Source: Desulfobacteraceae bacterium
GTDB lineage: Bacteria; Desulfobacterota; Desulfobacteria; Desulfobacterales; JAABSP01
Length of the DNA stretch: 64,000 nt
Reading direction: 5' to 3'
Assembly (NCBI GenBank): GCA_011390345.1
Contig: JAABSP010000020.1
Coordinates: 1-64,000, forward strand
Shown one piece after another: positions 17,301 to 26,191 of this stretch. Both the position numbers and the translations under genes were made by a program. Position 1 is the first letter of the stretch; the number at the start of each line of letters is the position of its first letter. The notes beneath the pieces are model-generated. The model was not told the origin of the DNA. It ran no database searches and was given only the letters and a program-made list of their open reading frames with translations.

Positions 17301-18644
17301 CGGATATTCCTCGAAAAGAAGGTGCGCATTGATCCCGCCGAATCCGAAAGCGCTGACTCCGGCCCTGCGGGGAGTATCGGCATCCCGCGGTTCCCACGGC
17401 TCCGGATCGGTCTGCACCCGAAAGGGCCCACCGTTCAGGGGGCTGTCCGGCTTTGGCTCCGTAAAATTGAGCGACGGCGGCAGCACCTTTCTCCCGATCC
17501 CCAGCAGCACCTTGATCATCCCCGCAGCCCCGGCCCCGGTCAGCAGATGGCCCACCACAGATTTGATCGACCCGATCGAACATTGCCCCTCCTGCCAGCC
17601 CGATTCCCCCCAGAGGGCCCGCATGCTCTTCAACTCCACCGCATCCCCAACAGGGGTCCCTGCGCCGTGACACTCGATGAGATCCACATCCGTCGGATTC
17701 AATCCCGCAGCCCCATATGCGGCCCGCATGGCCCGCACCTGCCCCTCGGTATCCGGGGCCAACAAATTCCCCCGAATATCGTTAGACAGGCCGATCCCCT
17801 TAATCACCCCGTAAATCCGATCCCGGTCCCGCTCCGCATCTTCCAGCCGCTTCAGCACCAGGATTCCCGCGCCCTCTCCCACCACCAAGCCATCCGCGTT
17901 CCGATCAAAGGGCGAGCATCGCCCCGAAGGCGAGAGGGCCCGCAACTGGCTGAAACCGACCTGAGTGTAGAGGCAGTCGGGCCGGGAGACCCCGCCGGCA
18001 ATCATCGCATCGGCCCTTCCCGACATCAGCGCATCACAGGCCAGCTTCACCGCATATATAGAAGAGGCACAGGCCGCATCCAGCGTAAAGCCGCGGCCGT
18101 GGAAGCCGAAGACCTCCCCGATCAATGCCGCGGGCAGGGATGTCACCCTTGCGCCGATGCATTCTTCCGGGGAGATCCCGTTTCCAATGGATGGCAAGGC
18201 CCCCCCATTTCCCAGAATCGCCCGGGCCAGTGCGGAAGAAGCATCGGTCGGCAGCGCAATGGCTGCCAGGGATATGCCGATCCGGAACCGGTCAGACCCA
18301 AGCAATGCCCCGCCCGCCAGAGCCGATTTCACCGCATGGAGAAGAATCGGATAGAGCGGATCGAGACGGTCAAAAAGGCGCTTGTCGATCCCGAGATCCG
18401 AAACCTCCCCGCGCACTCTTTGCAACAGTTCATCGCTGATGAGACACATTCTTTCGGAATAGGCCCGATCGATCTCCGGAACCGGGCGCACCATCTCCGA
18501 AAGAGGCGCGGCCCACCGGTTTTGAGGAACCAGAGCCGAAGCACTCCTCTTTTCGACAATATTGTCCCAGAATCGGTCCAGATCCGCGGCCTGGGGAAAA
18601 ACGCCGCCGATTCCCACTACTGCTATGGATATCTTTTCTTTCAT
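11331..18644 (-). CDS. Multidomain Pfa-type synthase: KS-CLF-AT-DH-DH-DH-DH
   Basis: 2437 residues. KS at about 5-450 with active Cys in LDAACASS (about 192), His in ECHGAGTPVGD and in SVVGHLLTGAG. A second KS-like domain at about 480-920 has no Cys (SEDTASGIRAL near 680), so it is a chain-length-factor partner. The acyltransferase at about 1055-1400 has GYSLGES near 1160. A Pro/Glu/Ser-rich linker spans 1440-1640. Four FabA-like hot-dog units follow, of which the second (CHFVDDKVMPG) and fourth (AHFYQDPVCPG) carry the His. This equals PfaB+PfaC, like the third protein of myxobacterial PUFA clusters. No acyl-carrier, ketoreductase or enoylreductase domain is seen, so partner proteins must be encoded elsewhere. 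Confidence 0.85.
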   Translation of the reverse strand: MKEKISIAVVGIGGVFPQAADLDRFWDNIVEKRSASALVPQNRWAAPLSEMVRPVPEIDRAYSERMCLISDELLQRVRGEVSDLGIDKRLFDRLDPLYPILLHAVKSALAGGALLGSDRFRIGISLAAIALPTDASSALARAILGNGGALPSIGNGISPEECIGARVTSLPAALIGEVFGFHGRGFTLDAACASSIYAVKLACDALMSGRADAMIAGGVSRPDCLYTQVGFSQLRALSPSGRCSPFDRNADGLVVGEGAGILVLKRLEDAERDRDRIYGVIKGIGLSNDIRGNLLAPDTEGQVRAMRAAYGAAGLNPTDVDLIECHGAGTPVGDAVELKSMRALWGESGWQEGQCSIGSIKSVVGHLLTGAGAAGMIKVLLGIGRKVLPPSLNFTEPKPDSPLNGGPFRVQTDPEPWEPRDADTPRRAGVSAFGFGGINAHLLFEEYPGADLKHGADRNKEKLRGEIVHSLSGKAAGESREPVAIVGMEIAAGTLESLKAFQEAIFNGGTAFRQRPAHRWHGRTGEGEGLFSGSVDVGAYLEAVDIGAGEFRIPPNEIPEILPQQLLLLKIGAGAMRDAGIPLREERPRMGVIAGIDFDHEATNFHLRWSREEGSFSGEQQKTKRTKGTKMTQGTGGDVGGGFPPLTPTRTVGALGGIVASRIAREFRFGGPSFGVSEDTASGIRALEIGMRALQAGEMDAVLIGAVDLFGDIRSLAIREGMLSLKGEKSGLATPPGEGAAALVIKRLSDARRDGDRIYAVIGGIGAEAGEKGHVNSVQSALREAGISADEISYAEMGGRGSASSEGSGAEHSDLMADRMTGRKTGLRNQPCAVGSLVPAVGHIGAVQGLASVIKTALCLYQEIIPPHLGAQPEHPGAVSPSWDSKKFHVPLFPQYWFRDRADGPRRALVEIETADGAWSHAVLEGFEKITEKSGEKGPVPLTDRERSRPLGEIRLGLFAVEGDDPESLLSGLERLAAFIRQPGNGGRSIEALARGWFKTDGLHLKKRLGLSILVKDSEDLEGQIQVAKRAVADGLHTRITGGSGVAYSPDPAGKIGETAFVFPGSGNHYVGMGRGIGVRWPQVLREMDAETRRLRTQMVPECYVPWRTSWEKGWEAEAQAKIVSDPLYMIFGQVVHGGMMANLVRSFGVRAHAVIGYSLGESAGYFAMGAWPERGEMLRRMRETDLFTTELAGPCRSARAAWNLKPDQPLNWRVAVVNRPAEGVKQILSHWPLCRLLIVNTPDECVVGGQAEHVAGAVRELKCDAFYLDGVVTVHCDAAIPSADDYRALHLFPTTPPEGIRFYSCAQGDAIDLTSDLRSDLASNLASNLASGAAADSILRQALYGFDFPKTVEKAYADGVRVFLEMGPAASCTRMISRILKDRPHLALSACVKGEPDEVTVLRFLATLIAERVPVDLSMLYGEMVDSATFARDEEKGNVIRVLIGGNELSGVQDQPSASDAGISAPEIEPHSIEPEPASETSFLQSSAPEQEERMPSQPSMPEMNDFEALFQKPVPPHMAEPENDPAEMILPTAETFSNALIAGQVDSMKATAEAHQAFLDLSQELTRAYGETFVFQARLLEESIRAGESFTEPSSTPDFSQPDIQRPASSPAPSPAPPIPESAEPEPAPSAFPKEMCMEFAVGSVAKVLGPGFAEVDGYPVRVRLPDVPLMLVDRILSVEGEKGSLTRGLVVTEHDVLPDAWYLDGDRAPVCISVEAGQADLFLCSYLGIDLAVKGKRAYRLLDAKVTFHRGLPRPGETIRYEIEIDRFARQGETWLFFFRFEGYIGEEHLITMQDGCAGFFTAEEVQRSGGIILTPEQKAPAAGDREMTDLVSLAAEDIQSQYDEAEVDALRMGDLERAFGPAFSGITLPPSLRLPGGPMRLIHRIIEFDPNGGHYSIGRIQAKADIHSEDWFLTCHFVDDKVMPGTLMYECCAHALRVFLQRIGWVTEKPGVCYEPVIGEVSVLKCRGPVTTETKEVIYEVDISRIGYNPEPFVIADAHMYADGHRIVMFTGMAMKMTGITREEIEEFWSSRRMAGEGSSSSRQSEPLYNKEQLLAFCEGNPSEAFGEAYRIFDQDQERRIARLPRPPYFFMDRVVTTEPEPWALKPGGWIESEYDIPADAWYFRAERTGTIPFAVLLEIALQPCGWLAAYVGSALRSQKDLKFRNLGGKATLHAPLFPDSGTLKVCARMSQVAEAGEMIIEHFEMQVLDNGKMIYDGTTYFGFFTHAALADQVGIRGAAALAYSPSEDEKERGFSAALPIEPPHHPLDSNDRSKSPDDSESLHGLLLPSKALLMIDRIDLFVPDGGPKGLGYIRGIKTVDPDEWFFQAHFYQDPVCPGSLGIESFLQLIKYMAAERWPHLADTHRFQTLTGKPQEWSYRGQIIPTDRQVTVDAVVTEIQEGPEPAMIAEGYLEVDGRYIYHMKNFGLRLVSG
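14650..14709. repeat. Five 12-bp tandem units inside the synthase gene
   Basis: On the plus strand the units are GATGCCAGATTG twice, GATGCCAGGTCG, GATCTCAGGTCG and GATGTCAGGTCG. On the coding strand they give a repeated four-residue unit of the type S-(D/N)-L-(A/R/T) at the end of the acyltransferase region. Being a multiple of three, copy changes keep the frame. Confidence 0.9.
16741..16785. repeat. 9-bp-period GTC repeat, in frame inside the CLF domain
   Basis: Five consecutive 9-base units each begin with GTC (GTCCCTTGG, GTCATTTTT, GTCCCTTTT, GTCCTTTTG, GTCTTTTGC). On the coding strand they yield a lysine/threonine-rich three-residue pattern (xTK repeats) between two conserved parts of the KS-like chain-length-factor domain. 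The same 9-base GTC/GAC period recurs between genes at about 25.26, 26.25 and 42.57 kb, so a dispersed repeat seems to have landed in the gene without breaking it. Confidence 0.85.
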
Positions 18645-18874
18645 AACCTTGATATATTTTACCCCTTCCGACCCTCCTCCCGAGCCGGGAAGACGAAATT
18701 CTCATTCTCATTCCGTCCACAATGTTAAAACCATCTTTTATAACCGACAGGCGTTTTTGACGCAAGAGATAAGCTGAACCGGCCCGCTTTTTTTTAACAG
18801 AGTATTGCCTTAAACAGCAGCTTTATCTATGATGAATTACAGTTGGAACCTTATGAACAAAGGAAAGGGTATCT

Positions 18875-20341
18875 ATGGACCCAAACAATCTCCGTTTCAG
18901 GATCAACACAACCATATTGATGGCCTGCTTTCTGGTTTCGGCACTCTTCATCACTATCCTCCTGCCCGTTGAGATGCGGCGTAAGGAGGCCAATGTCGAA
19001 AGGATTCAGCACCATCTTGAAACCCTTTACGAACAGAACCGTGAGGCGCTCTCTCATGCCATCTATGGACGGTATAATGAGATTCTTCCAAAATTGATCG
19101 AAAAAATGCGAGGGCCGCATATCCTTGAAATCCAGACCTATGATCAGAAGGGAAAGCTGCTCTATACGGCCGGCAAGATCGGAGAAGCCCCTGAAATGGA
19201 TCTGCATTCCTTGAAAAAAAATACGCGGTTCGCTAAAACCGATGGACAGGGACGGTCGGTCCTTATGTTCGATGCCTCCATCGACCTTCCCCTCTCCAGA
19301 GAGCGGGTCGGGGCAATCCGGATCGTCTATGACATGAGTGAGCTGGATCAGGAGAGCAGGCGCCTGTTAATGCTCTTTTTTCTCCTTTTGGCAATGATAT
19401 CTCTGCTGATGATTCTTCTGCTCAATTTTCTGTTCAGCCGTTCGGTAATCCGGCCTCTGCTGCGCCTTCGTCAAACGATGCAGCAGGTTCACAGAGGAAA
19501 ATTCGGGGAACAGGTGGATCTGGAATGCAAAAACGAGATCGGCTATATCATCAAAATCTTCAACGGGATTTCCAGGCAAATGAAAGAACTCCAGGATCAG
19601 TTGGCAGATGTCCCTGGGCCAGAGGATAGCAGCAAAAATCCGGGATCTGCGGAGAGAATCACGGAAAATCATGAAGAGCCCTTTCCCGGCATCGATGTGG
19701 AAGCTGTCCTCTTTCGTCTGCGGGGAAACCGTTCCCTGCTGGAAAAGCTTTTAAAAGAGTTCTGCCGGAATTACCAGAAGACCTCAGAAGCGGTGGCCAC
19801 AGCCGTAAAATCCGGAAATGCCAATGCGGTTCTTTCCCTCATTCATACCGTCAAAGGCGTTGCCGGCAATCTTTCGGCGAACGGTCTCCATAAATCTTCA
19901 CTGGCATTGGAGCAGAAGATCCGGCGCGGGGAATATCAGAAATCCCATCCGCAGCAAAAAGGTCCGGAAGCAGTGAAAAAGGATGAAGTGTTGGCGGCAT
20001 TTGAGGCGTCGATGCAGGAGGTATTGGAAACCGCCTGCCGGATTGAAGCAGACGGTGCTGCCGTTGAAGAGAAAAAAGCGCTGACATCGGCCGATTTTTC
20101 CGAACTGGCCGCTCTGCTCCGGAGAAACAGCCCCCGGGCCGAGGCCTGTTTCAATGGGATCAAACCCCGGCTCAAAGGCACCGGCTTCGGATCAGAGGCG
20201 GAGCAGTTGGATGAGGAGATCGGCCGGTTCGATTTCAAGGCTGCGCTGAAAACCCTTTCGTCTATCGAAGCAGCTTACGATGCGAATGGGTCAAATCCTT
20301 CGGAAATCCATAGGAGGAATCCGGAGCGTCGGCCTCATTGA
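18875..20341 (+). CDS. Membrane receptor with HAMP and Hpt domains, no kinase
   Basis: 488 residues. TM1 at about 12-32, a periplasmic sensor stretch 33-165, TM2 at about 166-188 ([20 protein letters not shown]), HAMP at about 190-245, and an Hpt phosphotransfer domain with the phospho-accepting His in [16 protein letters not shown] near 328. There is no histidine-kinase core and no receiver. It probably relays phosphate between an outside hybrid kinase and a response regulator while sensing a periplasmic signal. AAGGAAAGGG precedes the ATG. It is divergent from the synthase gene. Its 3' end overlaps the end of the chemoreceptor gene on the other strand by 80 bases. Confidence 0.85.
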   Translation: MDPNNLRFRINTTILMACFLVSALFITILLPVEMRRKEANVERIQHHLETLYEQNREALSHAIYGRYNEILPKLIEKMRGPHILEIQTYDQKGKLLYTAGKIGEAPEMDLHSLKKNTRFAKTDGQGRSVLMFDASIDLPLSRERVGAIRIVYDMSELDQESRRLLMLFFLLLAMISLLMILLLNFLFSRSVIRPLLRLRQTMQQVHRGKFGEQVDLECKNEIGYIIKIFNGISRQMKELQDQLADVPGPEDSSKNPGSAERITENHEEPFPGIDVEAVLFRLRGNRSLLEKLLKEFCRNYQKTSEAVATAVKSGNANAVLSLIHTVKGVAGNLSANGLHKSSLALEQKIRRGEYQKSHPQQKGPEAVKKDEVLAAFEASMQEVLETACRIEADGAAVEEKKALTSADFSELAALLRRNSPRAEACFNGIKPRLKGTGFGSEAEQLDEEIGRFDFKAALKTLSSIEAAYDANGSNPSEIHRRNPERRPH

Positions 20342-22472
20342 GACCATCGCCATCCGATCCCCCGTATTCTTCTGAAGAGATCGCTTCCTGCTCTCTCAGG
20401 ATATCCCCCTTCCGACTGATCATTGCCGAAAGATCCCACACAAACCGCTCCATTCGACGAGCCTGATCCGACATCTCGGCTGCGGCCGCGGCCGACTCCT
20501 GGGCATTGGCCGCGACCTGCTGGGTGGATTTGTCGATCTCGAACTCGGCCTGGGTGATCTGTTCGATCCCCTTGGCCTGCTCTTTGCTCGCCTCGGTTAT
20601 CGCGGTGGTCTTCTCGCCCATCACCGTGGCCGATTCAATGATATCGGTAAAATCCCGGCTCACCTCCTTGATGGAGGCCGCGGCCAGGCTCACCCGATCC
20701 AGGGTGCTTTCCAGAAGCTCCTGGGTATTTGATGCGGCCTCGGTTGTCTCCTGGGCAAGCTTTTTCACCTCTTCAGCGACCACGGAAAAGCCGGCCCCGG
20801 CATTTCCGGCCCGGGCCGCCTCGATGGCCGCATTCAATGCCAGCAGGTGGGTCTGAAACGCTATGGCTTCAATGGCCTCTATGATGCCGCCGATCTGATC
20901 GCTCTCCGATTCGATCCGGGTCATGTTCTGGGTAAGTTCCATCAGGGATTTCAATGATCTGCCCGATTTTTCAATATTTTCCACCATCAGGGTCTCGGCC
21001 CCCCGGGTCATGGCAGAGGTCTCCTGGCTCATGGCCGCCATCTCCTCGAGGGAAGCCGAGGACTCCTCCACGGCTGCGGCCTGTCGGCTGGCGCTGTCGG
21101 CCATGGATTGGCTCCCATTGGAGATCTGACTTGCGGCCACCGCGATCTGCTGGGAGATCTCCGTCAGCCCTTTGATGACCCGCGTGACGGGACGGATAAT
21201 CGTTCTGCGGGTGGTGAGATAGGCAATGATGATCATCACCAGCATCACAAGAAGGGTGATGCCGATGATCCGCACCAGAACATCGTAGATGCGGTCATGA
21301 ATCCGTTCCTTGATAGAATCGATCCGTGCATCCACGGTTTGGATGGACGCGGCGATCTGGGCCTCGATCTGGGCCTCTCTTTCCCTCAGGACCGCTTCGA
21401 TATCATCGATATAGACGCCGGTTCCGATGACCCAGTCCCAGGGCCCAAACCGTTTGACAAAGGAGAGCTTGGGCAGGGGCTCTTCTCCTTCGTACCTGGG
21501 CCAGACATACTCCACGAACCCCTCCTCCCGCCCCCCGACGGCCTCGACGGCCTCGATGAATGCCATGAAGAGCCGCTTGCCGTCGGCCGTTTCGAAATCG
21601 CTCATATCCTTTCCGATCAGCCCCGGATTGTAGGGATGCATGACCAAGCGCGGATGCATGTCGTTGATCCAGAAGTAATCCTTGTTTTCCGGGCCATACC
21701 GGAGAGAGCCGATCATTTCGGCCGCATCCGCCTTCAACTGCTCCTCTGCGATCTCGAGGTAGACCCCGGACCCTACAATCCAGTCCCAGGGGGCAAACCG
21801 TTTGACAAAGGAGAGTTTTGGCTGGGGTTTCTCCGCGCCGTATTTGGGCCAGTAATAGTCAACAAAGCCCTCGCCGCCCTCCTCTTTCACCGCTTTGACA
21901 AATTCCACGAAAAGCCGTTTGCCGTTCGGGTCCTGAAAATCACTCAGATCGGTCCCGTTCAGCTCCGGCTTGTAGGGATGGATGACCATCCTGGGGAACA
22001 TGTCGTTGATCCAGAAATAGTCCTTGTTCTCGGGGCCGTAGCGAAGGGAGGCCACCAGTTGCGCTGCCCGCTCCTGTTTCTCGGCCAGGGTCAGATCATC
22101 GGTTTCAGCTATTCCTTCGATGACGTCAAACGCGATATGCACGGCATTCCGCAACTGATCCTTATAGACCTCTTGAAGGTTCTCATAGGAGTGGCTCTCC
22201 TGGTAGGCCTTTTGCAGAACGCTCATAGCGGTCTGAACCTGAGATTTGAGATACTCCTTTTTCCGGGAGAGGAGTTCCTTCCGATAGGCCTCGGCCTGGC
22301 GGCTCGCATCGTCTCTCATCTGCTGTAGATGAAAACGATTGACCTGTTCCACCTGCTGGATGACCGCGTGCCCGGTATGGCGGATCTGATTCAGGGTCAG
22401 CAGGGTGATCAGGGTTGCCGACAGAAGCAGAGATATGGTCACCAAAAGGATAATTCTTGTGTTTAGCTTCAT
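20262..22472 (-). CDS. Methyl-accepting chemotaxis protein with two Cache domains
   Basis: 736 residues. TM1 at about 7-27; two tandem single-Cache units at about 130-230 and 250-350, each with a DYFWINDM...MVIHPY/LVMHPY core and a [12 protein letters not shown](I/V)(V/I)G(S/T)GVY end; TM2 at about 385-405; HAMP; then a full methyl-accepting signalling domain with the hairpin tip [20 protein letters not shown]. Such sensors bind small organic acids or similar (family knowledge). The two Cache units are near copies, so an internal duplication is evident. AAGGAGG precedes the ATG. The downstream tail overlaps the Hpt receptor gene tail to tail. Confidence 0.93.
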   Translation of the reverse strand: MKLNTRIILLVTISLLLSATLITLLTLNQIRHTGHAVIQQVEQVNRFHLQQMRDDASRQAEAYRKELLSRKKEYLKSQVQTAMSVLQKAYQESHSYENLQEVYKDQLRNAVHIAFDVIEGIAETDDLTLAEKQERAAQLVASLRYGPENKDYFWINDMFPRMVIHPYKPELNGTDLSDFQDPNGKRLFVEFVKAVKEEGGEGFVDYYWPKYGAEKPQPKLSFVKRFAPWDWIVGSGVYLEIAEEQLKADAAEMIGSLRYGPENKDYFWINDMHPRLVMHPYNPGLIGKDMSDFETADGKRLFMAFIEAVEAVGGREEGFVEYVWPRYEGEEPLPKLSFVKRFGPWDWVIGTGVYIDDIEAVLREREAQIEAQIAASIQTVDARIDSIKERIHDRIYDVLVRIIGITLLVMLVMIIIAYLTTRRTIIRPVTRVIKGLTEISQQIAVAASQISNGSQSMADSASRQAAAVEESSASLEEMAAMSQETSAMTRGAETLMVENIEKSGRSLKSLMELTQNMTRIESESDQIGGIIEAIEAIAFQTHLLALNAAIEAARAGNAGAGFSVVAEEVKKLAQETTEAASNTQELLESTLDRVSLAAASIKEVSRDFTDIIESATVMGEKTTAITEASKEQAKGIEQITQAEFEIDKSTQQVAANAQESAAAAAEMSDQARRMERFVWDLSAMISRKGDILREQEAISSEEYGGSDGDGLNEADAPDSSYGFPKDLTHSHRKLLR

Positions 22473-22504
22473 AATTCCCTCCTTGTGGAAGAGGATGCCG
22501 GCCC

Positions 22505-22822
22505 TTAGATCTTGGAAATACTGAAGATGGAATCGAGTTTCACGGTTTTGAGCATGGTATATACAGTGGGATTGGTATTGATGATTCGGATCTTCCCGCT
22601 CGCCTCGAACATCTCTTTGTAGAAGAGCAGCAGTTTTCCGATACCTGCACTGCCGATGTAGGTCACCGCCTGAAAATCAAACACGACATCCGGATTTTTT
22701 TTTAGATCCAGTTCAAAAAAACATCGTTTCAGGGCATCGGAACCGCTCTCATCCAGCCTGCCGACGATCCGGATTGTGGTCCGGTTTGCCTCTTGTATAA
22801 CTTTGATTTCCATATTTCCCAT
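22505..22822 (-). CDS. STAS-domain anti-sigma-factor antagonist
   Basis: 105 residues, a single STAS domain. The phosphorylatable serine is in [13 protein letters not shown] (Ser about 58, the D/Y-x-x-S-x-G position). It acts in a partner switch: unphosphorylated it captures an anti-sigma HATPase protein, and a SpoIIE/PP2C phosphatase reactivates it. The gene immediately upstream encodes both a phosphatase-type and an HATPase domain, so the two form a self-contained switch. AGGAGG lies before the ATG. The next gene on this strand is a chemoreceptor, suggesting control of motility or surface behaviour (inference). Confidence 0.9.
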   Translation of the reverse strand: MGNMEIKVIQEANRTTIRIVGRLDESGSDALKRCFFELDLKKNPDVVFDFQAVTYIGSAGIGKLLLFYKEMFEASGKIRIINTNPTVYTMLKTVKLDSIFSISKI

Positions 22823-22849
22823 AAAACAGCCTCCTGATATTTCACGATC

Positions 22850-25114
22850 CTATGGAATCACATCCCAAAGATCAATTGATCTTGTTCCACTTCCTTCACA
22901 TTCGTCAAGAGGCCGCGGCACTTTCGGAAGACAAACGCGTATCCGCCGCCCCCCCTTCTCCCAGGAAAGGCCTGTTGCAAACTGACGGATCAGGTGAATC
23001 CCCCTGCCGTAATTTTTCAACAAATTCTCTTTTTTTGTCGGGTCCGGTATCTGATCGTATGCAAAGCCGACCCCTTCATCTTCCACCAAAAAAAAGAAAT
23101 CGTTGCCAAACCGCCAGCAGACGGAGATCGATTTTCCAGGTTCATCCCTATTGCCATGTTTCCAGGCGTTCAATACCGTCTCCTCGATGATCAGAAAGAG
23201 GCGAAGCTCCGGTGCCTCAAATCCCCAATCGGCCCATTGTGCCGAGATATCTTCATAGAGGATCTTGATCATCTCAACGGTCTCCGACTCCCCCTTGGGC
23301 CGAAAGACTCTTTTCCCGGAGCAGGAGATTCGATCCTCCAGTTCGATCCCGATCAGAGTGACATCATCTCCTGCGCCATTTCCGCCCTCCTCTTTGCATT
23401 TTGTCGGCATGATATATCTTTCCATCAGCAGATTCATGATTTCAAGGATTCTGGTTTCCGGTTTTCTCGTCATCTGATCCCGGATCACATTCCGGAGTTC
23501 TTCGAAGCTGACCATCTGATTCGACAGGGTAAAGGGATTTTCCGTAAAACCGTCCGTAAAGAGAAGCAGCTTGTCGCCGGGCCGCATCCGAAACTGCCCG
23601 ACCTCAAAAAGCTGCCCCGATACCCAGGAGAGCGGCATGTTTCTTCCCTTTCCCTCCATATCCGAGAGGAGTTGGATATCGTTTTGGCGGATCAGCAGAA
23701 ATGGCGGATGGCCGTTGGAAAGATACTGCACTTCCAGAGAATCATGATCGATTTCAAGAGTGATTGCGGTGACAAAATCCTCCACCTGAAAAAGGCCGGA
23801 GCCGTAGATGAAATCATTGAGCATCCCGATGGTGGTCTGCAGCCCCACCGCGTTGTACTGGCGCAGAATCGCCTGATGAAAGATGTCGGTGGCAATGCTT
23901 CGGAGCACACAGTTGACCGAATGGCCCGATTGGTCCTTTAAGCTGATCACGCTCTTTTTGCCACCGGGCCCTTTTCCCGGGGTGAGGGTTCGGGCAAAGA
24001 AATGATCTCCCCCCTCCTGGAGACAGGGCAGGGAAACCCCATGAACAAAGAGGGTCGCACGGTCTGAAAGATCAATATATCGAGAGGGAATCCCGTTGAC
24101 CAGGTTGAGAATCTGCTTGGCCAGGCCGATGTCGATCTCCTGATTCTTCAGCAGATCCTTGAGGTTGGTCTCGATGGTCTTCCGCTCGGTAATCTCCTTT
24201 TTCAGCCGTTCATTCGCGGCCGTCAGCTCCTGGGTCCGCTGTTCGACCCGATATTCCAGCTCCTCATGGCTCTTCTTCAGCAGCGCTTCGGACAGCTTCT
24301 GTTCGGTAATGTCCCGGCAGAAGCTGAGGACCGCCGGCCGATCCTCCCAGAATGTCCGTTTGTTGCCTGCCTCAACCCAGACCGCTGTTCCGTTCTTTCG
24401 CATCAGCCGGAACCGGCAGGTGGAAAAATGCTGCCCCGGCCGATCGATGATCCGATCAAAGGAGCGGATCACCACCTCCCGGTCTTTTGGAAAAAGAAGT
24501 TGCGCAAAGGGGAGTTCCATGACCTCGGCCGAATCATAGCCGGTCAGCCCCATCAGGTTGGTATTGACATACCGGAGCCCTCTCTCCTGGTAGACCATGA
24601 TGCTGTCGCCGGAGTTTTCCACGATCTCTTTGTACATGATCTGTGAGGCTCGAAGTTGGCGGGTGCGGGCATCGAACTCGCTCTCCAGGCGCTTGACCCG
24701 ATCGGAGTTGTTTAGGGGCTCCTCCGTGAGGTAGGCCCTTTTCATCAGCGCGTTCCGGATGATGTGGAGCAGCTCTTTTTTGAAAAAGGGCTTGAGGATG
24801 TAGTCGAACGCGCCGTTTTCCACGATGGTCAGCCGGAGGCTTTCGAGGTTGGCGTTGCCGGTGATGATGAGCGCCTCGATGCTCGGGTCGATGGCTTTGA
24901 TCTCTTTCAGGGCTTCGATGCCGTTCATCCGGGGCATGTGGATATCCAGGATGGCCAGATGGATGGACTGGCTGCGAATGATCTCGACTGCATCCATGCC
25001 ATCTGCCGCGGCAAAAACCCGATACCCTTCGTTTTCCAGAAGCTGGCTCAGTACATCCCTGATGGTCGGTTCATCATCTGCGACTAGAATATTGATTTCG
25101 GGCATGAAGGTCAC
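22850..25114 (-). CDS. Response regulator with PAS, SpoIIE phosphatase and HATPase domains
   Basis: 754 residues. Receiver domain 5-120 with phospho-Asp in LAILDIHMPRMNG (about 56) and Lys in YILKPFFKKE; PAS at about 150-275; coiled coil 275-325; SpoIIE/PP2C-type phosphatase at about 340-590 (VSLPCLQEGGDHF, LLFTDGFTE, DDVTLIG); an RsbW-like HATPase at 620-740 (EETVLNAWKHGN, EGVGFAYDQIP, GRGIHLIRQFA). It therefore unites input, phosphatase and kinase of a partner-switching module, acting on the adjacent STAS protein. The start is GTG at 25114, or ATG at 25105; neither has a strong ribosome site. Confidence 0.9.
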   Translation of the reverse strand: MTFMPEINILVADDEPTIRDVLSQLLENEGYRVFAAADGMDAVEIIRSQSIHLAILDIHMPRMNGIEALKEIKAIDPSIEALIITGNANLESLRLTIVENGAFDYILKPFFKKELLHIIRNALMKRAYLTEEPLNNSDRVKRLESEFDARTRQLRASQIMYKEIVENSGDSIMVYQERGLRYVNTNLMGLTGYDSAEVMELPFAQLLFPKDREVVIRSFDRIIDRPGQHFSTCRFRLMRKNGTAVWVEAGNKRTFWEDRPAVLSFCRDITEQKLSEALLKKSHEELEYRVEQRTQELTAANERLKKEITERKTIETNLKDLLKNQEIDIGLAKQILNLVNGIPSRYIDLSDRATLFVHGVSLPCLQEGGDHFFARTLTPGKGPGGKKSVISLKDQSGHSVNCVLRSIATDIFHQAILRQYNAVGLQTTIGMLNDFIYGSGLFQVEDFVTAITLEIDHDSLEVQYLSNGHPPFLLIRQNDIQLLSDMEGKGRNMPLSWVSGQLFEVGQFRMRPGDKLLLFTDGFTENPFTLSNQMVSFEELRNVIRDQMTRKPETRILEIMNLLMERYIMPTKCKEEGGNGAGDDVTLIGIELEDRISCSGKRVFRPKGESETVEMIKILYEDISAQWADWGFEAPELRLFLIIEETVLNAWKHGNRDEPGKSISVCWRFGNDFFFLVEDEGVGFAYDQIPDPTKKENLLKNYGRGIHLIRQFATGLSWEKGGRRIRVCLPKVPRPLDECEGSGTRSIDLWDVIP

Positions 25115-25258
25115 TCAATTGCTGGCAATGGTTCATTTGACAACTCCCCTTATACCGGCTGAATAACAAAAAGTAAAAGATTTTATTGAAGCTGATGGAG
25201 AAATGGGTTGGTGGGGAGGGGGGATCAGGCGGTGGAAATGCCTGATCCCTGTGGTTGG

Positions 25259-25310
25259 CTTAAAAGGACAAAAAGACCAAAACGACATAAGGGACATAAA
25301 TGACCGATGG
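25259..25310. repeat. 9-bp-period GAC repeat between genes
   Basis: About six GAC triplets spaced 8 or 9 bases apart in an A-rich background (AAAAGGACAAAAAGACC and onward). It is the complement of the GTC repeat seen inside the synthase gene at 16741 and at 26.25 and 42.57 kb. It lies downstream of trpA. Confidence 0.75.
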
Positions 25311-25330
25311 ACAGGGGGAGCGGGATGGCT

Positions 25331-26134
25331 TCAGGGGGAGATGCGGGTTGCGGCTTTGAAGCCGCGGACTTTTTCCTCAAGGAGCCCGGGGAGGTCCGGG
25401 TGCTGGAGGTTCTCCTCGATGGTCCGCTCGAATGCGCTGCCGATGACTATGCCGTCTGCGGCCGCGGCCACGGCCTTTACATGATCGGCCGTGGATATGC
25501 CGAAGCCGACGCAGATGGGAAGGGCTGTCACGGAGCGGAGGATTTTGACGTGGGTTTCGATGTCGGCCGTATCGATACCGTCGCTTCCGGTGACGCCGGT
25601 CTTGGAGATGAGGTATAGAAAGCCGGAGGCCTCTTGGGTGATCATTCGCATCCGGTTTACAGGGGTGGTAGGGGCGATGAGGCGGACCAGAGAGAGTTCG
25701 CTGCCGGCCCATTCGTCCGTCATCTCGGCCGATTCCTCGGTCGGAAGGTCCACCACGAGAAGGCCGTCTGCGCCGTTTTCAAGGGCATCTTTGTAAAACT
25801 GCGCGTTGCCGTAGGCCAGGATCGGGTTGTAATAGCTGAAGAGGATGATGGGGATGTCGGTGATCCCCCGGATCTTCTGGGTCATGGTCAGTGCTTTGGA
25901 GACGTTCATTCCGGCCTTGAGGGCGCGCTGGGAGGAACGCTGGATCACGGGGCCGTCTGCGGTCGGGTCTGAAAAGGGGATGCCCAGTTCCAGGATGTCG
26001 AGGCCGGCTTTGCACATGGCGGTTACAATGGCAAGGGAGTCTTCGTAGCCGGGGTCTCCGGCCGAGACGAATCCGACCAGCGCCTTCTCTCCCTTCTCTT
26101 TCATCTTTTCAAATGTATTGTCGATTCGATTCAT
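25331..26134 (-). CDS. trpA: Tryptophan synthase alpha chain
   Basis: Splits indole-3-glycerol phosphate to indole and glyceraldehyde 3-phosphate within the alpha2beta2 complex. 267 residues, normal length. Catalytic Glu in DILELGIPFSDPTADGP (about 50) and Asp in the same loop; LLVVDLPTEES, the flexible loop near 180 (SKTGVTGSD), and GFGIST for phosphate binding. AAAGGA lies before the ATG. It is the last gene of the trp operon, separated from trpB by about 200 bases holding a dispersed repeat. Confidence 0.97.
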   Translation of the reverse strand: MNRIDNTFEKMKEKGEKALVGFVSAGDPGYEDSLAIVTAMCKAGLDILELGIPFSDPTADGPVIQRSSQRALKAGMNVSKALTMTQKIRGITDIPIILFSYYNPILAYGNAQFYKDALENGADGLLVVDLPTEESAEMTDEWAGSELSLVRLIAPTTPVNRMRMITQEASGFLYLISKTGVTGSDGIDTADIETHVKILRSVTALPICVGFGISTADHVKAVAAAADGIVIGSAFERTIEENLQHPDLPGLLEEKVRGFKAATRISP

Positions 26135-26191
26135 GACAAAGGTCCTTTGATCATTTATTTCCGATGGATGTTGTCGGCGGTTTCTCGGGCT

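Noticed and set aside
16827-18728. 633-codon plus-strand open frame
   Set aside because: Lies wholly antisense to the KS/CLF part of the synthase, with a Pro/Arg-rich composition produced by the complementary strand of a high-GC gene. No domain is recognisable.
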